Shown in pieces: positions 1 to 6,867 of a DNA stretch of 10,354 nt; position 1 is the first letter of the stretch; each line of letters begins with the position of its first letter. The translations under genes and the position numbers were made by a program. The DNA is from CAZAQS01 sp964486825 (GTDB taxonomy: Bacteria > Chloroflexota > Anaerolineae > Anaerolineales > UBA4823), in assembly GCA_964486825.1 (NCBI GenBank), contig CAZAQS010000164.1:1-10354 (forward strand), given 5' to 3'. The notes beneath the pieces are model-generated. The model did not search any database. It was not told where the DNA came from and was given only the letters and a program-made list of their open reading frames with translations.

Positions 1-607
1 CTGCTACTACACCACTGGTATATAAGAGCACCAAAGCATACATCGCTTTCTCCCAACCGAAGGACAGGCCCGCCAAAAAGATCACCAGTGAATCGACCAT
101 CAGGTAAGATTGAGAAATAGGAACGCTCCGCCAATGATTCAGGATACGCGCCAGGATATCGCTTCCACCACTCGTGCCTTGTCCCCGATAAACCAACCCG
201 TACCCAATCCCACTGACAACTGCACCATAGAGCACATTCAGAACTGGGTCCGAGGTTATCCCCTCCGGAGGCAGGAACAGTACTAACAAGTCTGTGAAAA
301 GGGAAATGAAGAATACGGCAAAGGCAGTTCTCAGGGCAAAACGCCTTCCTCCCAGGAACCTCCAACCCAGGATAAACAAGGGGATGTTTCCGATAAAAAT
401 CATCAGGCCGATCGGCCAATCCGTATGGTAATTAATCACCTGGGAGAGGCCGCTCACCCCTCCGATTACCAATTGGGATGGAACGAGGAACAAGCGCAGC
501 GACAAGGCTTGAACGAAAGTACCAGCCAAAATAAAGCTGAAGTCCCTTGCAGTCGACCAACTAAACCGGAAGGAATAAGGTATTAAATCTGCCATAAATC
601 CACGCAT
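1..607 (-). CDS. YitT-family (DUF161) membrane protein, C-terminal part outside window
   Basis: Partial gene: 202 residues are visible with no stop before the window edge. The protein is very hydrophobic, with several membrane segments (about residues 23-43, 66-82, 94-113, 124-140, 168-184 and 188-202). Two hallmarks of the YitT family are visible: VPSQLVIGGVSGL at about 42-54 and GQGTSGGSDILARIL at about 142-156, matching the family's GG(V)xG and G-x-x-TGG-x-D patterns. Family members are bacterial inner-membrane proteins, often with a C-terminal DUF2179 domain, which would lie beyond the edge. Transport has been suggested for the family but no substrate is established. The start is ATG at 607, preceded by a weak GAAAG; an in-frame ATG at 595 is the alternative. 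It lies 43 bases after the dehydrogenase gene on the same strand and is probably its operon partner. The family call is firm; the function is unknown. Confidence 0.85.
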   Translation of the reverse strand, partial: MRGFMADLIPYSFRFSWSTARDFSFILAGTFVQALSLRLFLVPSQLVIGGVSGLSQVINYHTDWPIGLMIFIGNIPLFILGWRFLGGRRFALRTAFAVFFISLFTDLLVLFLPPEGITSDPVLNVLYGAVVSGIGYGLVYRGQGTSGGSDILARILNHWRSVPISQSYLMVDSLVIFLAGLSFGWEKAMYALVLLYTSGVVA

Positions 608-650
608 ATCGATTTCTTTCGTTTGTTGCCCAAGGAAGAAAGATGGGCAG

Positions 651-1556
651 TCAGGAGGATTTCTGCTCCAGTTTCATGCCTGCCAGAGTTTCAATTACCC
701 CTACCAATGCCGAATTATCCAACTCCGCCATACCCATCTCGAGCATAGAATTGAATAGCTGGGCGTGTATGGCAGCTGAAGGCAATGGCGCCCCATACTG
801 GCGGGCTGTGTCCAACACAATTCCCAGGTCCTTAGCCTGCATGTAGGCCTTGAAGCCTGGGTTACGGTTACCGGCGAATAGACGTGGGGGCTTTACATCT
901 AATGTCCAACACTGTGCTGCTCCGCCTCGAATAGCCTGCACAACTTTTTCAGGGTCAGCGCCGGCTTTTTGAGCGAAAATCAAAAGTTCGCCCATGGCCA
1001 CCATTTGGGCAGCAACCATGATCTGGTTTGCAGCTTTGGCGATCTGCCCAGCTCCCTCACTGCCCACATGGGTCACAGTTTTTCCAATAGCTTGAAATAC
1101 CGGCCTGACCCGTTCCAAGGCCTGCTCCGGACCGCCTACCATGATCGCCAGGGTACCATCCCGGGCCCCGATGTCGCCACCGCTTACCGGCGCGTCCAGG
1201 CAGAGAACGTTCTTTTTGCCCAACATCTCGGCAATATGCCTGGCTGTGGCCGGTTTGATGGTTGAATTATCCACAAAGATCAATCCATCGTGAACGCCTT
1301 CAAGGATACCCCCCTGCCCCAACACCACAGCTTCCACATCAGGAGAATCAGGTAGGTTTGTAAATACCACATCCACCAGAGCGGCCGTCTCTGACGGAGA
1401 GGTAGCTGCTTTAGCTCCTTCAGACACCAACTCGTTCACTGCCGCCTGGCTGCGGTTATGTACGACGAGCGGAAACCCGGCCTTCAGGATATTTCGGGCG
1501 ATCGATTTCCCCATCAAACCGAGCCCGATATAACCAACTTTTAAATCATCTGCCAT
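651..1556 (-). CDS. NAD(P)-dependent beta-hydroxyacid dehydrogenase (3-hydroxyisobutyrate dehydrogenase / tartronate semialdehyde reductase family)
   Basis: A soluble 301-residue oxidoreductase of the usual family length. The N-terminal Rossmann fold has GYIGLGLMG at 8-16. The end of its second strand reads HNRS (33-36); an Arg there is typical of NADP(H)-preferring members, which is an inference about cofactor. The substrate-binding signature DAPVSGGDIGARDGT is at 121-135. The catalytic Lys is K174 in GAGQIAKAANQ, with the paired Asn at 177, and the C-terminal KDLG motif is at 242-245. Enzymes of this family reversibly oxidise short beta-hydroxyacids such as 3-hydroxyisobutyrate or glycerate/tartronate semialdehyde. 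The substrate cannot be chosen from sequence: the motifs fit GarR-like enzymes best, but no glycerate or valine pathway genes are adjacent. A TTG 12 bases upstream would add four residues; the ATG is preferred because GGAG lies 6 bases before it. It follows the S51-like gene by 33 bases. Confidence 0.9.
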   Translation of the reverse strand: MADDLKVGYIGLGLMGKSIARNILKAGFPLVVHNRSQAAVNELVSEGAKAATSPSETAALVDVVFTNLPDSPDVEAVVLGQGGILEGVHDGLIFVDNSTIKPATARHIAEMLGKKNVLCLDAPVSGGDIGARDGTLAIMVGGPEQALERVRPVFQAIGKTVTHVGSEGAGQIAKAANQIMVAAQMVAMGELLIFAQKAGADPEKVVQAIRGGAAQCWTLDVKPPRLFAGNRNPGFKAYMQAKDLGIVLDTARQYGAPLPSAAIHAQLFNSMLEMGMAELDNSALVGVIETLAGMKLEQKSS

Positions 1557-1562
1557 CGCTGT

Positions 1563-1566
1563 CTCC
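1563..1566 (-). promoter_or_regulatory. Shine-Dalgarno GGAG that decides the dehydrogenase start
   Basis: Read on the minus strand, TTGGAGACAGCGATG places GGAG six bases before the ATG at 1556. The upstream TTG at 1568 overlaps this GGAG and has no ribosome site of its own, so the ATG is the better start. Confidence 0.7.
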
Positions 1567-1589
1567 AATAATTCTTATGTCTGGTTCAA

Positions 1590-2687
1590 TCACGAGACCC
1601 TCTCGATCACAGGGCCATGGGGTGTGTCTTTCACCTGCCAGCCCAACCTGGTGATCTCGTCTCGCAAGTCATCGGCGCTCTTCCAGTCCTTCCGATTACG
1701 AGCTACCTCTCGCATTTCCACTAATTCATTTACCTCTGTGGGAGGGGCCGAATCGAGCTTACCGAGAGGTTGGCTATGCGTCTCAAGCGCCTCTCTCCAT
1801 ACGTCCTGGGGTAATCCTTCCTCTGGTGATGGGATCCGAACCTGCCCTACCTCACTCAGAGCAAAGCTCTTCCGGCTTTGATATACCTTGCCTTCAGAGC
1901 TATTCTCCTTAGGAGTACGGATCACCTCCACACCTCCCAATCCCAACACCTGGCACTGTCCTGTAGCGATATCAATGGTTAAGGCAGTCTTTTCGTCTAT
2001 TCCAAGGATAGGGATATCTGGAGGCAGCATTTCTATTAAAGCGCTAAACCTGGCTTTCCCCATGAAACAACGGCTTGTATCCAATTCGTCTCCCCCATCA
2101 TTATTATTCCAATGAGGGATGAATATTGCCTCAAGGCCATAAGGCCTGAAAAGGTTGAGTCCATCTTTCCAGTGCAATTCTTCACCGACTTTGTAGATCT
2201 CGTAAACGGGTAAACAATAAGCGCTTACTGCTACTGTAGCAGCGCTTGCCAGAACCAGCGTAGCGCCTAACCGGTGGCTAGAAATGGTACGTTGCCAGGC
2301 CAGGCTGTCCTGAAGCTGCCGCACTGCATATGTCGGGCTACCAGGTCCCATAAAAACCATGTCTGCCTTAAGGATAGGCCTCGTAGTCTCATCGCTATCC
2401 GGACTGAACTCTGTCCCTCGTTTCCTGGCCGAGACGATCGTAGTCTGTGGCCGATAATTTTGCAGATTGAATTGCAAGAATTCTTCCACCCGCCCGATCA
2501 CTTGCGCCGAATTAAGCTCAAACCCCGCAGGTGTCTCCAACAGCACAACCTCCGGGAGAGCAGATCGAGGGCGGTGCGCCATGACACCGGCAAGAGCATG
2601 GTCGAAAATTCGCCTGCCACTGGGAGATGTTTCACCAGAGCCGAACAGAACGACCGGCCCAGGAGTTGGTCTGTTCATTGCTTGCAT
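1590..2687 (-). CDS. Peptidase S51/cyanophycinase-like protein fused to a cysteinyl-tRNA synthetase-type C-terminal domain
   Basis: A 365-residue cytoplasmic protein with two parts. Residues 10-260 look like the class-I-glutamine-amidotransferase-like fold of peptidase S51 (cyanophycinase, PepE): FGSGETSPSGRRIF (15-28), FMGPGSPTYAVRQL (112-125), a nucleophile-elbow-like LVLASAATVAVS (144-155), PHW with H192, and GIDEKTALTID (229-239), which is close to the cyanophycinase GIDE-x-TAL motif. S148 aligns with the S51 nucleophile, but the usual S-A-G-A is S-A-A-T, so activity is uncertain. Residues 316-365 match the tail of CysRS: ELVEMREVARNRKDWKSADD (321-340), then LRDE and KDTPHGP. The synthetase catalytic HIGH and KMSKS regions are absent, so this is not a tRNA synthetase. 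The ATG directly follows the TAA of the upstream SDR gene; no good Shine-Dalgarno is seen, so translational coupling is likely. M4 (2678) is an alternative start. Both domain calls rest on motif recognition; the substrate is unknown. Confidence 0.75.
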   Translation of the reverse strand: MQAMNRPTPGPVVLFGSGETSPSGRRIFDHALAGVMAHRPRSALPEVVLLETPAGFELNSAQVIGRVEEFLQFNLQNYRPQTTIVSARKRGTEFSPDSDETTRPILKADMVFMGPGSPTYAVRQLQDSLAWQRTISSHRLGATLVLASAATVAVSAYCLPVYEIYKVGEELHWKDGLNLFRPYGLEAIFIPHWNNNDGGDELDTSRCFMGKARFSALIEMLPPDIPILGIDEKTALTIDIATGQCQVLGLGGVEVIRTPKENSSEGKVYQSRKSFALSEVGQVRIPSPEEGLPQDVWREALETHSQPLGKLDSAPPTEVNELVEMREVARNRKDWKSADDLRDEITRLGWQVKDTPHGPVIERVS

Positions 2688-3698
2688 TTATCTATAAAGA
2701 TCACGGATATTTGGAATCAGGTATTCCAAAAAACAACGTTCGAGCTCGTAATCGGGAGACCAGCCCCAATCCCTGCGCGCAGCGCTGTCGTCCAGGTCAG
2801 CTGGCCAACTATCAACAATATTTTGACGAGCCAGGTCTGGGTGAAAAGTAATATCTGCATGAGGAAAAGAGCGCATCACCAGCTCTTTAAATTCATCTGC
2901 CCTCAGGCTGAAACTAGTTACATTGTATACCAGCCGGCTCAATGCTTCTCTGGGCGCATTGGTCAGCATTACCAGTGATTTTACTGCATCGGGCATCGCC
3001 ATGAACGGGATGCAGACATCCTCACGCACAAAACAGGCGTATGGCTCACCCTTTGCAGCCGCGTGCAGCATCTCAGGTCCATAATCACTCGTCCCACCGG
3101 TAGGAACGGTATGCGCACTGATCAGGCCTGGAAAACGTAAGCTTCGAAAGTCTAGCATGACGGAGGTTTCAACTGCCAGCTGCCGGTAATACTTGCTGTA
3201 ATAAATTCCCAATTGTTCACAATAAAGTTTATTGCATCCGTACATGGTGCGTGGATAATTCCATTCCCATTCTCGAACACGCGAGTAGGTTTTCTTCGTT
3301 TCCAGGTCCGGGATCCCATAAGCCGCGATTGAGCTCGGAAATATAAACCTGACCGGTTTTCCACGCCAATCGGACTGTTCGGCAGCCAGTTGAAGCAAAG
3401 TCAGGGTGCCTTCGACGTTGACCCGGTGAGCGGCCTCGGGTTTAAACTCACTACGGGTAGAAAGCAAAGCTGCCAGATGAAATATTGTGTCGATCTCATA
3501 TTCGCTGACGATCCTGGAGAGCAAGCTTGTATCCATAATATCCCCCTGGATATGGTGTGTCTTGGAATGAAGCTCAGCCGGCAAGGATTGCAGATCCAGT
3601 GAAACAATATGATTCGAGCTATCCTCTGCCATCATTTGGATCAATGCATTTCCAATCTCGCCTGCTGCTCCAGTGATGAGAGACACTTTTTTGCGCAT
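2688..3698 (-). CDS. NAD-dependent SDR, L-threonine 3-dehydrogenase-like / sugar-epimerase superfamily
   Basis: A 336-residue extended short-chain dehydrogenase. TGAAGEIG (9-16) is the nucleotide-binding loop, D35 in SLDLQ favours NAD over NADP, and HLAALLS (74-80) follows strand four. The catalytic set is S122/S123 with Y153 and K157 (YGCNK). The second half closely resembles epimerase-type threonine 3-dehydrogenase: DFRSLRFPGLISAHT (183-197), GGTSDYGPEMLHAA (201-214), CF (222-223) and PFMAMPDAVKSL (231-242). That enzyme oxidises L-threonine to 2-amino-3-ketobutyrate, which 2-amino-3-ketobutyrate CoA ligase (Kbl) then cleaves to glycine and acetyl-CoA. No kbl gene is in the window, and residues 137-150 differ from what I recall of typical members, so a related sugar-nucleotide or other substrate remains possible. 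AAGGAG lies six bases before the ATG. This is the first gene of the minus-strand operon and its TAA abuts the next ATG. Confidence 0.75.
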   Translation of the reverse strand: MRKKVSLITGAAGEIGNALIQMMAEDSSNHIVSLDLQSLPAELHSKTHHIQGDIMDTSLLSRIVSEYEIDTIFHLAALLSTRSEFKPEAAHRVNVEGTLTLLQLAAEQSDWRGKPVRFIFPSSIAAYGIPDLETKKTYSRVREWEWNYPRTMYGCNKLYCEQLGIYYSKYYRQLAVETSVMLDFRSLRFPGLISAHTVPTGGTSDYGPEMLHAAAKGEPYACFVREDVCIPFMAMPDAVKSLVMLTNAPREALSRLVYNVTSFSLRADEFKELVMRSFPHADITFHPDLARQNIVDSWPADLDDSAARRDWGWSPDYELERCFLEYLIPNIRDLYR

Positions 3699-3704
3699 AA
3701 TTGG

Positions 3705-3710
3705 CTCCTT
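3705..3710 (-). promoter_or_regulatory. Shine-Dalgarno AAGGAG of the SDR gene
   Basis: AAGGAG followed by CCAATT and ATG on the minus strand, a six-base spacing. It supports the start at 3698 and the start of the leftward operon. Confidence 0.7.
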
Positions 3711-3860
3711 TTATGCTAGAATGATTATGAAGCGCTTGATCTGCTAGACTTTCAGCTTTAGGCCCTCCATATTGTACAACAGTTACCATATATCAGAAAA
3801 TTGACCATGCCAAATCTGTATCTTCTGCTGCGTTAGCTTATCCATCAATAAACTTTTCTC
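3711..3860. promoter_or_regulatory. Divergent intergenic region between the leftward operon and purA
   Basis: Both flanking operons start here, so two promoters are expected. No consensus pair is convincing. On the minus strand, TACAAT (3771-3776) is a fair -10 but its -35 is poor. On the plus strand, TTGACC (3801-3806) is a fair -35 without a well-spaced -10. Two perfect 8-base palindromes, AAGCGCTT (3730-3737) and TTGTACAA (3772-3779), are possible operator half-elements, but palindromes this short also occur by chance. No purine riboswitch or PurR-like repeat is recognisable. Confidence 0.35.
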
Positions 3861-3866
3861 AGGAGG
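3861..3866 (+). promoter_or_regulatory. Strong Shine-Dalgarno AGGAGG of purA
   Basis: AGGAGG is followed by CTGCTC and ATG. The six-base spacing fixes the purA start at 3873. Confidence 0.8.
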
Positions 3867-3872
3867 CTGCTC

Positions 3873-5183
3873 ATGCCCCTTAACATCATCGTTGGCGCCC
3901 AGTGGGGCGACGAAGGCAAAGGCCGCGTCGTCGATCTTTTAGCTGCAAAAGCTGATTTCGTTGCCAGGTTCAATGGAGGCGATAACGCAGGGCATACTGT
4001 TACCGTTGGTGAAAAGACTTTCAAGCTCCACCTGGTACCATCGGGGATTATTCACCCCAGACCGAGGGCAGTAATTGGAAATGGTGTGGTCGTGAACCCG
4101 GCTATCTTGCTCTCAGAAATAAAAACACTGGTCGAAGCAGGAATAGAAGTAAATCCCAGCCGCCTTTGCCTGTCTTACGCAGCCCATCTCATTACGCCTG
4201 CTCACCTGGCTTTGGACCGGGCTCAGGAATCTGCGCGAGGCAAGTCGAAAATTGGGACTACCCAGCGTGGCATTGGACCGGTTTATATTGATAAAGTAGC
4301 CCGGCGGGGCTTGCGCCTGGAAGAATTCCTCTCCCCAAAACGCTTCATAAAGAATCTCGAGCGTCTGGTAAAAGATATTAACCTCCAGCTGACCCGATTA
4401 TATGATGCGGAACCGGTCCACATTCAAAATGTCCTCGATCAGGCGGCAGATCATGCACACCGATTGGCCCCATATATTGGGGACGTCTCAACTTTGCTGA
4501 CCGAGGCACTGAGAAACGGCAGCCAGGTACTTGCGGAAGGTGCACAGGGTACCTTATTAGACCTGGACCATGGCACCTATCCTTTCGTGACCAGTTCGAC
4601 TCCAACGGCTCCCGGCGCTCTGGTGGGTTTGGGCGTGGGGTTAGGCTACGAAGAACGGATCATTGCAGTGACAAAAGCCTTCCAAACCAGAGTTGGAGAA
4701 GGATCGTTTCCAACAGAGCTAACTGGAGAGCTTGCCTCAAGGCTGAGAGGCAGCGGTGAGAACCCCTGGGATGAATTCGGAACTACCACTGGACGACCGA
4801 GACGGGTAGGTTGGATGGATCTTGTTCTCCTGCGGTACGCGGCTCGCATCAATGGATTGACCGAGCTGGCATTGACCAAGCTTGATGTCTTGAGCGGTCT
4901 GGAAAGGATTAACCTTTGCGTTGCATACCGCCGTAAAGACGATCCAGGTAGCCGAGATGATTTAGTACAGGACCTGCCCTCTGGGCCGGGTGATCTGGAT
5001 GGTTTTGAACCAGTGTACGAGGAGCTACCCGGATGGACGGAAGACCTGCGAAACGTACGGCGCTGGGAAGATCTTCCGGAAGCCGCCCGGGCTTATATCC
5101 TGCGCATCGAGGAACTTAGCGGTGTACCTGTGCGCATGGTATCTGTAGGTCCTGAGCGAACGCAAATTGTGGAAATCAGCTAA
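3873..5183 (+). CDS. purA: Adenylosuccinate synthetase
   Basis: Full-length, 436 residues, the normal bacterial size. The enzyme joins IMP and aspartate using GTP to give adenylosuccinate, the first committed step from IMP to AMP, in the cytosol. Visible motifs: GAQWGDEGKG (8-17) with catalytic D13 in the phosphate-binding loop; NAGHT with catalytic H41; IGTTQRGIGPVYIDK (127-141), the IMP-binding signature; EGAQGTLLDLDHGTYPFVTSS (222-242); TRVGEGSFPTEL (272-283); the aspartate loop FGTTTGRPRR (302-311); and TKLDVLSG (335-342), the guanine-binding NKxD-like segment. Some family positions are altered (GGDNAGHT rather than GGNNAGHT, and TPTAPGA after TSS), which fits a lineage variant rather than damage. 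An AGGAGG lies six bases before the ATG. It is the first gene of a four-gene rightward set; the lipoprotein start lies four bases after its stop. Confidence 0.97.
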   Translation: MPLNIIVGAQWGDEGKGRVVDLLAAKADFVARFNGGDNAGHTVTVGEKTFKLHLVPSGIIHPRPRAVIGNGVVVNPAILLSEIKTLVEAGIEVNPSRLCLSYAAHLITPAHLALDRAQESARGKSKIGTTQRGIGPVYIDKVARRGLRLEEFLSPKRFIKNLERLVKDINLQLTRLYDAEPVHIQNVLDQAADHAHRLAPYIGDVSTLLTEALRNGSQVLAEGAQGTLLDLDHGTYPFVTSSTPTAPGALVGLGVGLGYEERIIAVTKAFQTRVGEGSFPTELTGELASRLRGSGENPWDEFGTTTGRPRRVGWMDLVLLRYAARINGLTELALTKLDVLSGLERINLCVAYRRKDDPGSRDDLVQDLPSGPGDLDGFEPVYEELPGWTEDLRNVRRWEDLPEAARAYILRIEELSGVPVRMVSVGPERTQIVEIS

Positions 5184-5187
5184 ATCT

Positions 5188-5958
5188 ATGAAATTATCAC
5201 CTTTGATGCTCTTACTGATATTCCTGTCAGCGTGTAATTCGTTGGTTTTAGAAACCCCAATACCTTCTGCCACCTCTCTACCACCAACGGAAACCACTCA
5301 ACCTACCCCTACTCCCACCGTGGTCTGGTTCCCACCCACACCAACCTTTACCCCCTATCCGACGCCGGTGATTACTCCAACGCCAGACCTGCTCACGGAT
5401 ATCGGTGAGGTATTGCTCAACGATGATTTCTCAACCGCCGAAAAATGGTCTTTACAGACAGGGTCTGAGGGAGGTGTAGCCCTCAGCAAGGACGAATTAA
5501 CCGTTGCCATCAAAGGTTCCAAAGCGTTCATTTTTAGCATCCGCGAAGAACCCGAGCTTTCCGATTTCTATATCGAGATCACCGCCAATCCCAATTTATG
5601 CAAGGGGGGAGACGAATACGGACTGCTACTTAGGGTATCAGGGACGGAGGATTATTACAGGTACTCCCTTTCATGTGATTCGCAAGTACGCCTGGACAGG
5701 GTGATTGGTTACACGGCTTCCTCTCCACAACCGTGGATGCTCAGTGGAGACGTACCTCCCGGCGCTCCCAGTATCTCCCGTTTAGGGGCCTGGCTGTCTG
5801 GCAGTGAAATGCGCTTCTTTGTGAACGGGCAGCATCAATTTACGGTCAACGATCCTATGTTGCGTAGTGGGCGGATTGGAATCTTTGCACGTTCGACAGG
5901 AGCAAACGCAGTAACCGTCAACTTCTCTGACCTGGTGGTCAGAGAAGTTGAGAGATGA
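5188..5958 (+). CDS. Lipoprotein with Pro/Thr-rich linker and LamG/jelly-roll-like domain
   Basis: A 256-residue exported protein. Residues 1-15 form a lipoprotein signal peptide (one Lys, then a Leu/Ile-rich core) ending in the lipobox LSAC, so Cys16 would be lipidated and anchor the protein to the outer face of the membrane. Residues 23-67 are a Pro/Thr-rich, probably extended spacer (repeated TPTP). Residues 73-254 alternate polar and hydrophobic residues in beta-strand style; NDDFSTAEKWSL at the start, GLLLRVSGTEDYYRYSLS in the middle and GRIGIFARS near the end resemble concanavalin-like/DUF1080 jelly-roll domains, which bind or process glycans. Cys138 and Cys163 could form a disulfide. 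No catalytic residues can be named. An in-frame TTG at 5167 would overlap purA by 17 bases; the ATG at 5188 gives the better signal peptide, though no strong ribosome site is visible. Probably co-transcribed with purA. Confidence 0.8.
   Translation: MKLSPLMLLLIFLSACNSLVLETPIPSATSLPPTETTQPTPTPTVVWFPPTPTFTPYPTPVITPTPDLLTDIGEVLLNDDFSTAEKWSLQTGSEGGVALSKDELTVAIKGSKAFIFSIREEPELSDFYIEITANPNLCKGGDEYGLLLRVSGTEDYYRYSLSCDSQVRLDRVIGYTASSPQPWMLSGDVPPGAPSISRLGAWLSGSEMRFFVNGQHQFTVNDPMLRSGRIGIFARSTGANAVTVNFSDLVVREVER
5919..5950 (+). other. Perfect 14-bp inverted repeat (hairpin) within the lipoprotein gene's last codons
   Basis: CAACTTCTCTGACC (5919-5932) is exactly complementary to GGTCAGAGAAGTTG (5937-5950) across a TGGT loop. 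It covers the codons for VNFSDLVVREV and ends six bases before the stop codon. No T-run follows, so it is not a standard intrinsic terminator. It sits 42 bases before the methyltransferase ATG and could slow polymerase, protect the upstream mRNA end or bind a protein. Confidence 0.75.
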
Positions 5959-5992
5959 TTGCTCTAATTGTAGAACTTCATGGCGTCGTAAA

Positions 5993-6826
5993 ATGAAAAA
6001 ACGTGACTATCGTAATCGACTTAATGACCTCGCTCCGAAAGATTGGCTGAAGTTCCAAAAGTCTTGGTTTACACATACCCCCCCACCACGCCAAAAAGGA
6101 GTGCTTCGCCATCCAGCGAAATTCCCAGAAACGTTAGTACAGGAATTCATCGAATTTTTTACTAAAGCGGGACAGGTTGTGCTGGATCCGATGGTCGGTA
6201 CGGGCAGCACGCTGGTTGCAGCTTTGAGAGCTGGAAGGCAAAGTTTTGGCATCGAACTGAATCCTGCCTATGCTGCCATGGCAAAACAGGTGGTCAATGA
6301 AGAACGACTTTCATTGGGAGAAGCAGCCAGTGGTTTGAAGGCGGAAGTGGTTGTAGGTGATGCTGCCTGCCTGCCGAAACTTGTCCGGGAGCAAGGGATA
6401 CCGATCGTTGATTACGTAATCACTTCTCCTCCCTATTGGGATATGCTGCGTGCGCGCGGCGCTCATACGCAGAAAAAGCGCCGTGATGAGGAAAACCTGG
6501 ATGTTTTCTATTCAGACGACCCCAACGACCTGGGGAATATCGAGAACTATAACGAGTTCCTGGAACGGTTGAGTGATATGTACGTTGGGCTGAAACCTTA
6601 TTTGCGACAAAGCGCCTACCTGACAATCATCGTTAAAAACGTGAAGAAAGGTGGAGTTATTTACCCCCTGGCATGGGACCTGGGAAGGAAGCTGGGAGAA
6701 ACATACCGCCTAAAAGATGAAAAGATCTGGTGCCAGGACGATATTCGGCTGGCGCCATATGGCATGGGTAACGCCTGGGTCAGCAACACCTTCCACCATT
6801 ATTGCTTGCAGTTCCGAAATGAATAG
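5993..6826 (+). CDS. SAM-dependent DNA methyltransferase (N4-cytosine/N6-adenine type)
   Basis: 277 residues. HPAKFPE at 40-46 (motif X region) is followed by DPMVGTGST at 65-73 (motif I, SAM binding), E88 in GIELNP (motif II) and GDA at 122-124 (motif III). The catalytic motif IV, TSPPYW, is at 144-149; this form is commonest in N4-cytosine enzymes but also occurs in N6-adenine ones. The sequence style is that of Pfam N6_N4_Mtase, yet the SAM site precedes the catalytic motif, whereas beta-class enzymes have the reverse order. No separate target-recognition domain stands out; residues 150-190 and the C-terminal 60 residues are candidates. The start is ATG at 5993; an in-frame TTG at 5948 is possible but would overlap the lipoprotein gene. 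The ribosome site is weak. The next gene begins 41 bases downstream and is unknown, so this could be an orphan or half of a modification system. An RNA substrate cannot be excluded. Confidence 0.85.
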   Translation: MKKRDYRNRLNDLAPKDWLKFQKSWFTHTPPPRQKGVLRHPAKFPETLVQEFIEFFTKAGQVVLDPMVGTGSTLVAALRAGRQSFGIELNPAYAAMAKQVVNEERLSLGEAASGLKAEVVVGDAACLPKLVREQGIPIVDYVITSPPYWDMLRARGAHTQKKRRDEENLDVFYSDDPNDLGNIENYNEFLERLSDMYVGLKPYLRQSAYLTIIVKNVKKGGVIYPLAWDLGRKLGETYRLKDEKIWCQDDIRLAPYGMGNAWVSNTFHHYCLQFRNE

Positions 6827-6867
6827 TCATCCACCCATCGGCAAGCGTTAGAATCAGCCTCTCCGAG

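Noticed and set aside
969..1265. Plus-strand open frame of 98 codons
   Set aside because: Antisense to the conserved core of the hydroxyacid dehydrogenase; a shadow frame.
1590..2687. Calling this gene a cysteinyl-tRNA synthetase
   Set aside because: Only the short C-terminal tail resembles CysRS; the catalytic domain with HIGH and KMSKS is absent.
2274..2978. Long plus-strand open frame of 234 codons
   Set aside because: It lies antisense across two well-supported genes, has a composition typical of a shadow frame (rich in Arg, His, Pro and Ser), and shows no recognisable motif or ribosome site.
5025..5297. Minus-strand open frame across the purA-lipoprotein junction
   Set aside because: Antisense to the end of purA and the lipoprotein signal peptide; no motif.
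5247..5391. Pro/Thr-codon-rich stretch as a DNA repeat or CRISPR-like array
   Set aside because: The codons vary and there is no regular repeat unit; it is a low-complexity protein linker.
5919..5950. Hairpin as a standard intrinsic terminator
   Set aside because: The stem is perfect, but no T-run follows and it lies inside codons, so it is recorded as a hairpin of unknown role.
5948..5992. TTG start adding 15 residues to the methyltransferase
   Set aside because: It would overlap the lipoprotein gene and lie in the hairpin; the extra residues are unlike methyltransferase N-termini. The ATG at 5993 is preferred.
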